7,428 nt of DNA from an uncultured Erysipelotrichaceae bacterium. Its GTDB lineage: Bacteria > Bacillota_I > Bacilli_A > Erysipelotrichales > Coprobacillaceae. Both the position numbers and the translations under genes were made by a program. The stretch lies in NCBI GenBank assembly GCA_900544435.1, contig UQVG01000095.1, forward strand, positions 1 through 7,428, written 5' to 3'. The notes below the pieces were generated by a model. It was not told the origin of the DNA, ran no database searches, and saw only the letters and a list, made by a program, of their open reading frames with translations. Shown here in pieces: positions 6,202 through 7,428 of this stretch (within the stretch, counting starts at the first letter, position 1; the number at the start of each line of letters is the position of its first letter).

Positions 6202-6276
6202 ATGAAGTGTGAAAATTCTTTTACGCTTGTTTTAGTGCTTTTTATTTTGTTAGTGATTATTTGTAATATGTTATAA
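6202..6276 (+). CDS. YjcZ-like small hydrophobic peptide (24 aa)
   Basis: This 24-residue peptide starts MKCENS and continues with FTLVLVLFILLVII (7-20), then CNML. The core closely follows the FALIVVLFILLIIVG signature of the YjcZ family, very short single-helix membrane peptides annotated as sporulation proteins in Bacillus and other Firmicutes. It lacks the Gly/Tyr-rich head seen in many members. A perfect AAGGAGG (6188-6194) stands 7 nt before the ATG, there is a -10 box upstream, and a strong terminator overlaps the stop codon, so a complete small transcription unit surrounds it. It is divergent from the prsA operon and convergent with the AI-2E-family gene. Its molecular role is unknown; the family link is by eye only. 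Confidence 0.7.
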   Translation: MKCENSFTLVLVLFILLVIICNML

Positions 6277-6305
6277 AAAATGCTTAGCAATTGCTAAGCA
6301 TTTTT
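6276..6305. terminator. Bidirectional terminator between the small peptide and AI-2E-family genes
   Basis: Positions 6276-6305 are a perfect 30-bp palindrome: five A, TGCTTAGCAA, its complement TTGCTAAGCA, then five T. It folds into a 13-bp stem with an AATT loop and supplies a T run to both strands. The TAA of the small peptide (6274-6276) touches it, and the TAG of the minus-strand gene (6296..6294) lies inside. Confidence 0.9.
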
Positions 6306-7373
6306 AGGCTGTGGATTATGTTGACGATAAACACGATAACTAATTTTAATAGTTACAAGTAATGGCATGGCAATAATCATTCCCCATGCACCAAATAGTG
6401 TTGAACCAGTTAAGATTCCAAATAAGACCCACATGATTGATAAATCTATTTTTGATGAATAGATTTTTGGTTGAATCACATAAGGGACTAGATTAGATTG
6501 AATAAAGATGAGAACTAATAAAATAACCAGTTTCGTTGTTCCCATTGTAATCGAAGTTACAATACCTAACAAATTGGCAACAATAGGACCTACATAAGGA
6601 ATTACCGAACTGACGGCCGAAAAAATACCAAGTAAGATCCAGTTTGGATGACCAATGACTAAATAAACAAAGGCTGTTGTAAGTCCTTGGATAAGGGCAC
6701 TTAAAGCAAATGCTTCTATGTATTCTATTAAAGAAATATTGATTTCTTTTAAATACATAGGTAAGTTTTCATCAAACTTTCCAGCAAAATAGTTAATAGC
6801 GTTTCTCATATTGTCAAATTTCATTGACATATAGATAGCAAGAATTGAATAAATTAAACCATTACCAATTTTAACAATAACAGAATTTAAAACATCAAAA
6901 GTAGTATTAATAACTGTCATATCTTGTAAAAGTTTAGAAGCTTCGGTTTGAATATAAGTTGTCATTTCAGAAATATTGAAACCTAGATGAGTTTGTACAA
7001 ATCTTGAAATAAAAATTAAACCATCTTCAAATGCAGGATACAAATCAGTTACACTATTAATAACAAGAGGAATTGCTAGTGATAAAATAAGTATTAAACA
7101 AGCAATGATTCCTACATAAACAATAATTAAGGATAATCCACGTTTTTTTACGTATTTTTGCACCCATTCAATCAGTGGATTTAAAACATAAGCAATTGCA
7201 AAAGCCACAAAGAATGGTTTTATAATCTTCCAAAAAATTCCAAAAGCGCCACCCCATACTTCTTTTGTGATATCTAATAAAAGAACAATCAAAAATAAAA
7301 TAAGTAAGTTTAATAGGGTTTGTGTAATTTTTTTAGATGATATGACTTGAAATAAGGATTTCAGAAATTTCAC
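6294..7373 (-). CDS. AI-2E-family membrane protein (YtvI/YueF-type, UPF0118)
   Basis: This 359-residue polytopic membrane protein is a full-length member of the AI-2E family (PF01594). The family is named for E. coli TqsA, reported to export the signal autoinducer-2; other members act as ion antiporters or, like YtvI, are linked to sporulation. Membrane segments lie at about 17-35, 45-66, 81-105, 165-184, 220-241, 244-272, 280-300 and 308-342. The soluble stretch at 106-163 and family marks AYVLNPLIEW (61-70), IPYVGPIVANLLG (258-270), VQ-type YVIQPKIYSSKIDLS (298-312) and LFGAWGMIIAMPL (326-338) are all present. The start is GTG 7373 with AAAGGAG (7387..7381) 7 nt upstream; no in-frame ATG fits. 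Its own promoter and terminator make it a single-gene unit. The substrate cannot be inferred, so the autoinducer name should not be read as function. Confidence 0.88.
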   Translation of the reverse strand: MKFLKSLFQVISSKKITQTLLNLLILFLIVLLLDITKEVWGGAFGIFWKIIKPFFVAFAIAYVLNPLIEWVQKYVKKRGLSLIIVYVGIIACLILILSLAIPLVINSVTDLYPAFEDGLIFISRFVQTHLGFNISEMTTYIQTEASKLLQDMTVINTTFDVLNSVIVKIGNGLIYSILAIYMSMKFDNMRNAINYFAGKFDENLPMYLKEINISLIEYIEAFALSALIQGLTTAFVYLVIGHPNWILLGIFSAVSSVIPYVGPIVANLLGIVTSITMGTTKLVILLVLIFIQSNLVPYVIQPKIYSSKIDLSIMWVLFGILTGSTLFGAWGMIIAMPLLVTIKISYRVYRQHNPQPKNA

Positions 7374-7395
7374 ATTATCACTCCTTTGTTTAAAT

Positions 7396-7424
7396 AATAT
7401 ACCATATTTTGGATATAATATAAA
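7396..7424 (-). promoter_or_regulatory. Promoter of the AI-2E-family gene
   Basis: On the minus strand TTTATA (7424..7419) is 17 nt from TATATT (7401..7396), which carries a TGG extension (7404..7402). A start near 7389 gives a leader of about 15 nt with AAAGGAG directly in it. Confidence 0.6.
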
Positions 7425-7428
7425 TTGT

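Noticed and set aside
6294..7373. Calling the AI-2E-family protein an autoinducer-2 exporter
   Set aside because: The family has mixed functions and nothing nearby concerns autoinducer-2 signalling.
1..7428. CRISPR array, tRNA, rRNA or riboswitch
   Set aside because: No regularly spaced repeats, cloverleaf-like sequence or structured leader was seen; gene leaders are only about 15-22 nt long.

Overview
The window reads as a chromosome segment from a low-GC Gram-positive gut-type bacterium. The codon use is very AT-rich, Shine-Dalgarno sites are strong (AAGGAGG type), promoters are sigma-A-like, and the gene families are typical of Firmicutes. Gene content and protein style suggest Erysipelotrichia/Coprobacillus-like relatives, but that placement is inference; no rRNA or other phylogenetic marker is present.

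Layout. Positions 1-365 are one end of an IS66-family insertion sequence reading leftward: the terminal repeat ends at 365, then come tnpA and the first codons of tnpB. The element has landed in the 5' end of a host gene (remnant 366-981, a membrane-anchored protein of unknown function) and removed its start. Next, on the + strand, are a MurJ/SpoVB-type flippase of the MOP superfamily (1064-2680) and an SPL-like radical SAM enzyme (2797-3690). The radical SAM protein ends in QLSLF, which matches the bacterial sliding-clamp-binding motif. It converges on a HIT-family protein (3711-4112, minus). Two tandem PrsA-like extracytoplasmic foldases follow on the minus strand (6067 down to 4167). They share one strong promoter and are joined by a TAATG stop/start overlap. 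A divergent 24-codon hydrophobic peptide (6202-6276, +) resembles the YjcZ family of small sporulation peptides. The last gene is an AI-2E-family (YtvI/YueF-type) membrane protein (7373-6294, minus).

How it fits together. Most of the window serves the cell envelope: precursor flipping (MOP protein), folding of exported proteins (PrsA pair) and a polytopic membrane protein. HIT next to prsA recalls the hit/prsA neighbourhood of Bacillus subtilis. Several genes belong to families with sporulation-linked relatives (SpoVB, spore photoproduct lyase, YjcZ, YtvI), but no single operon unites them. Transcription units are short and tightly packed. Each of the four intrinsic terminators has the stop codon(s) of its gene(s) inside the hairpin, and convergent pairs share one bidirectional hairpin.

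I see no clear new multi-gene system. The best leads are the clamp motif on the radical SAM protein, the YjcZ-like micropeptide, the IS66 disruption, and the two PrsA paralogues that both lack the usual parvulin histidines.
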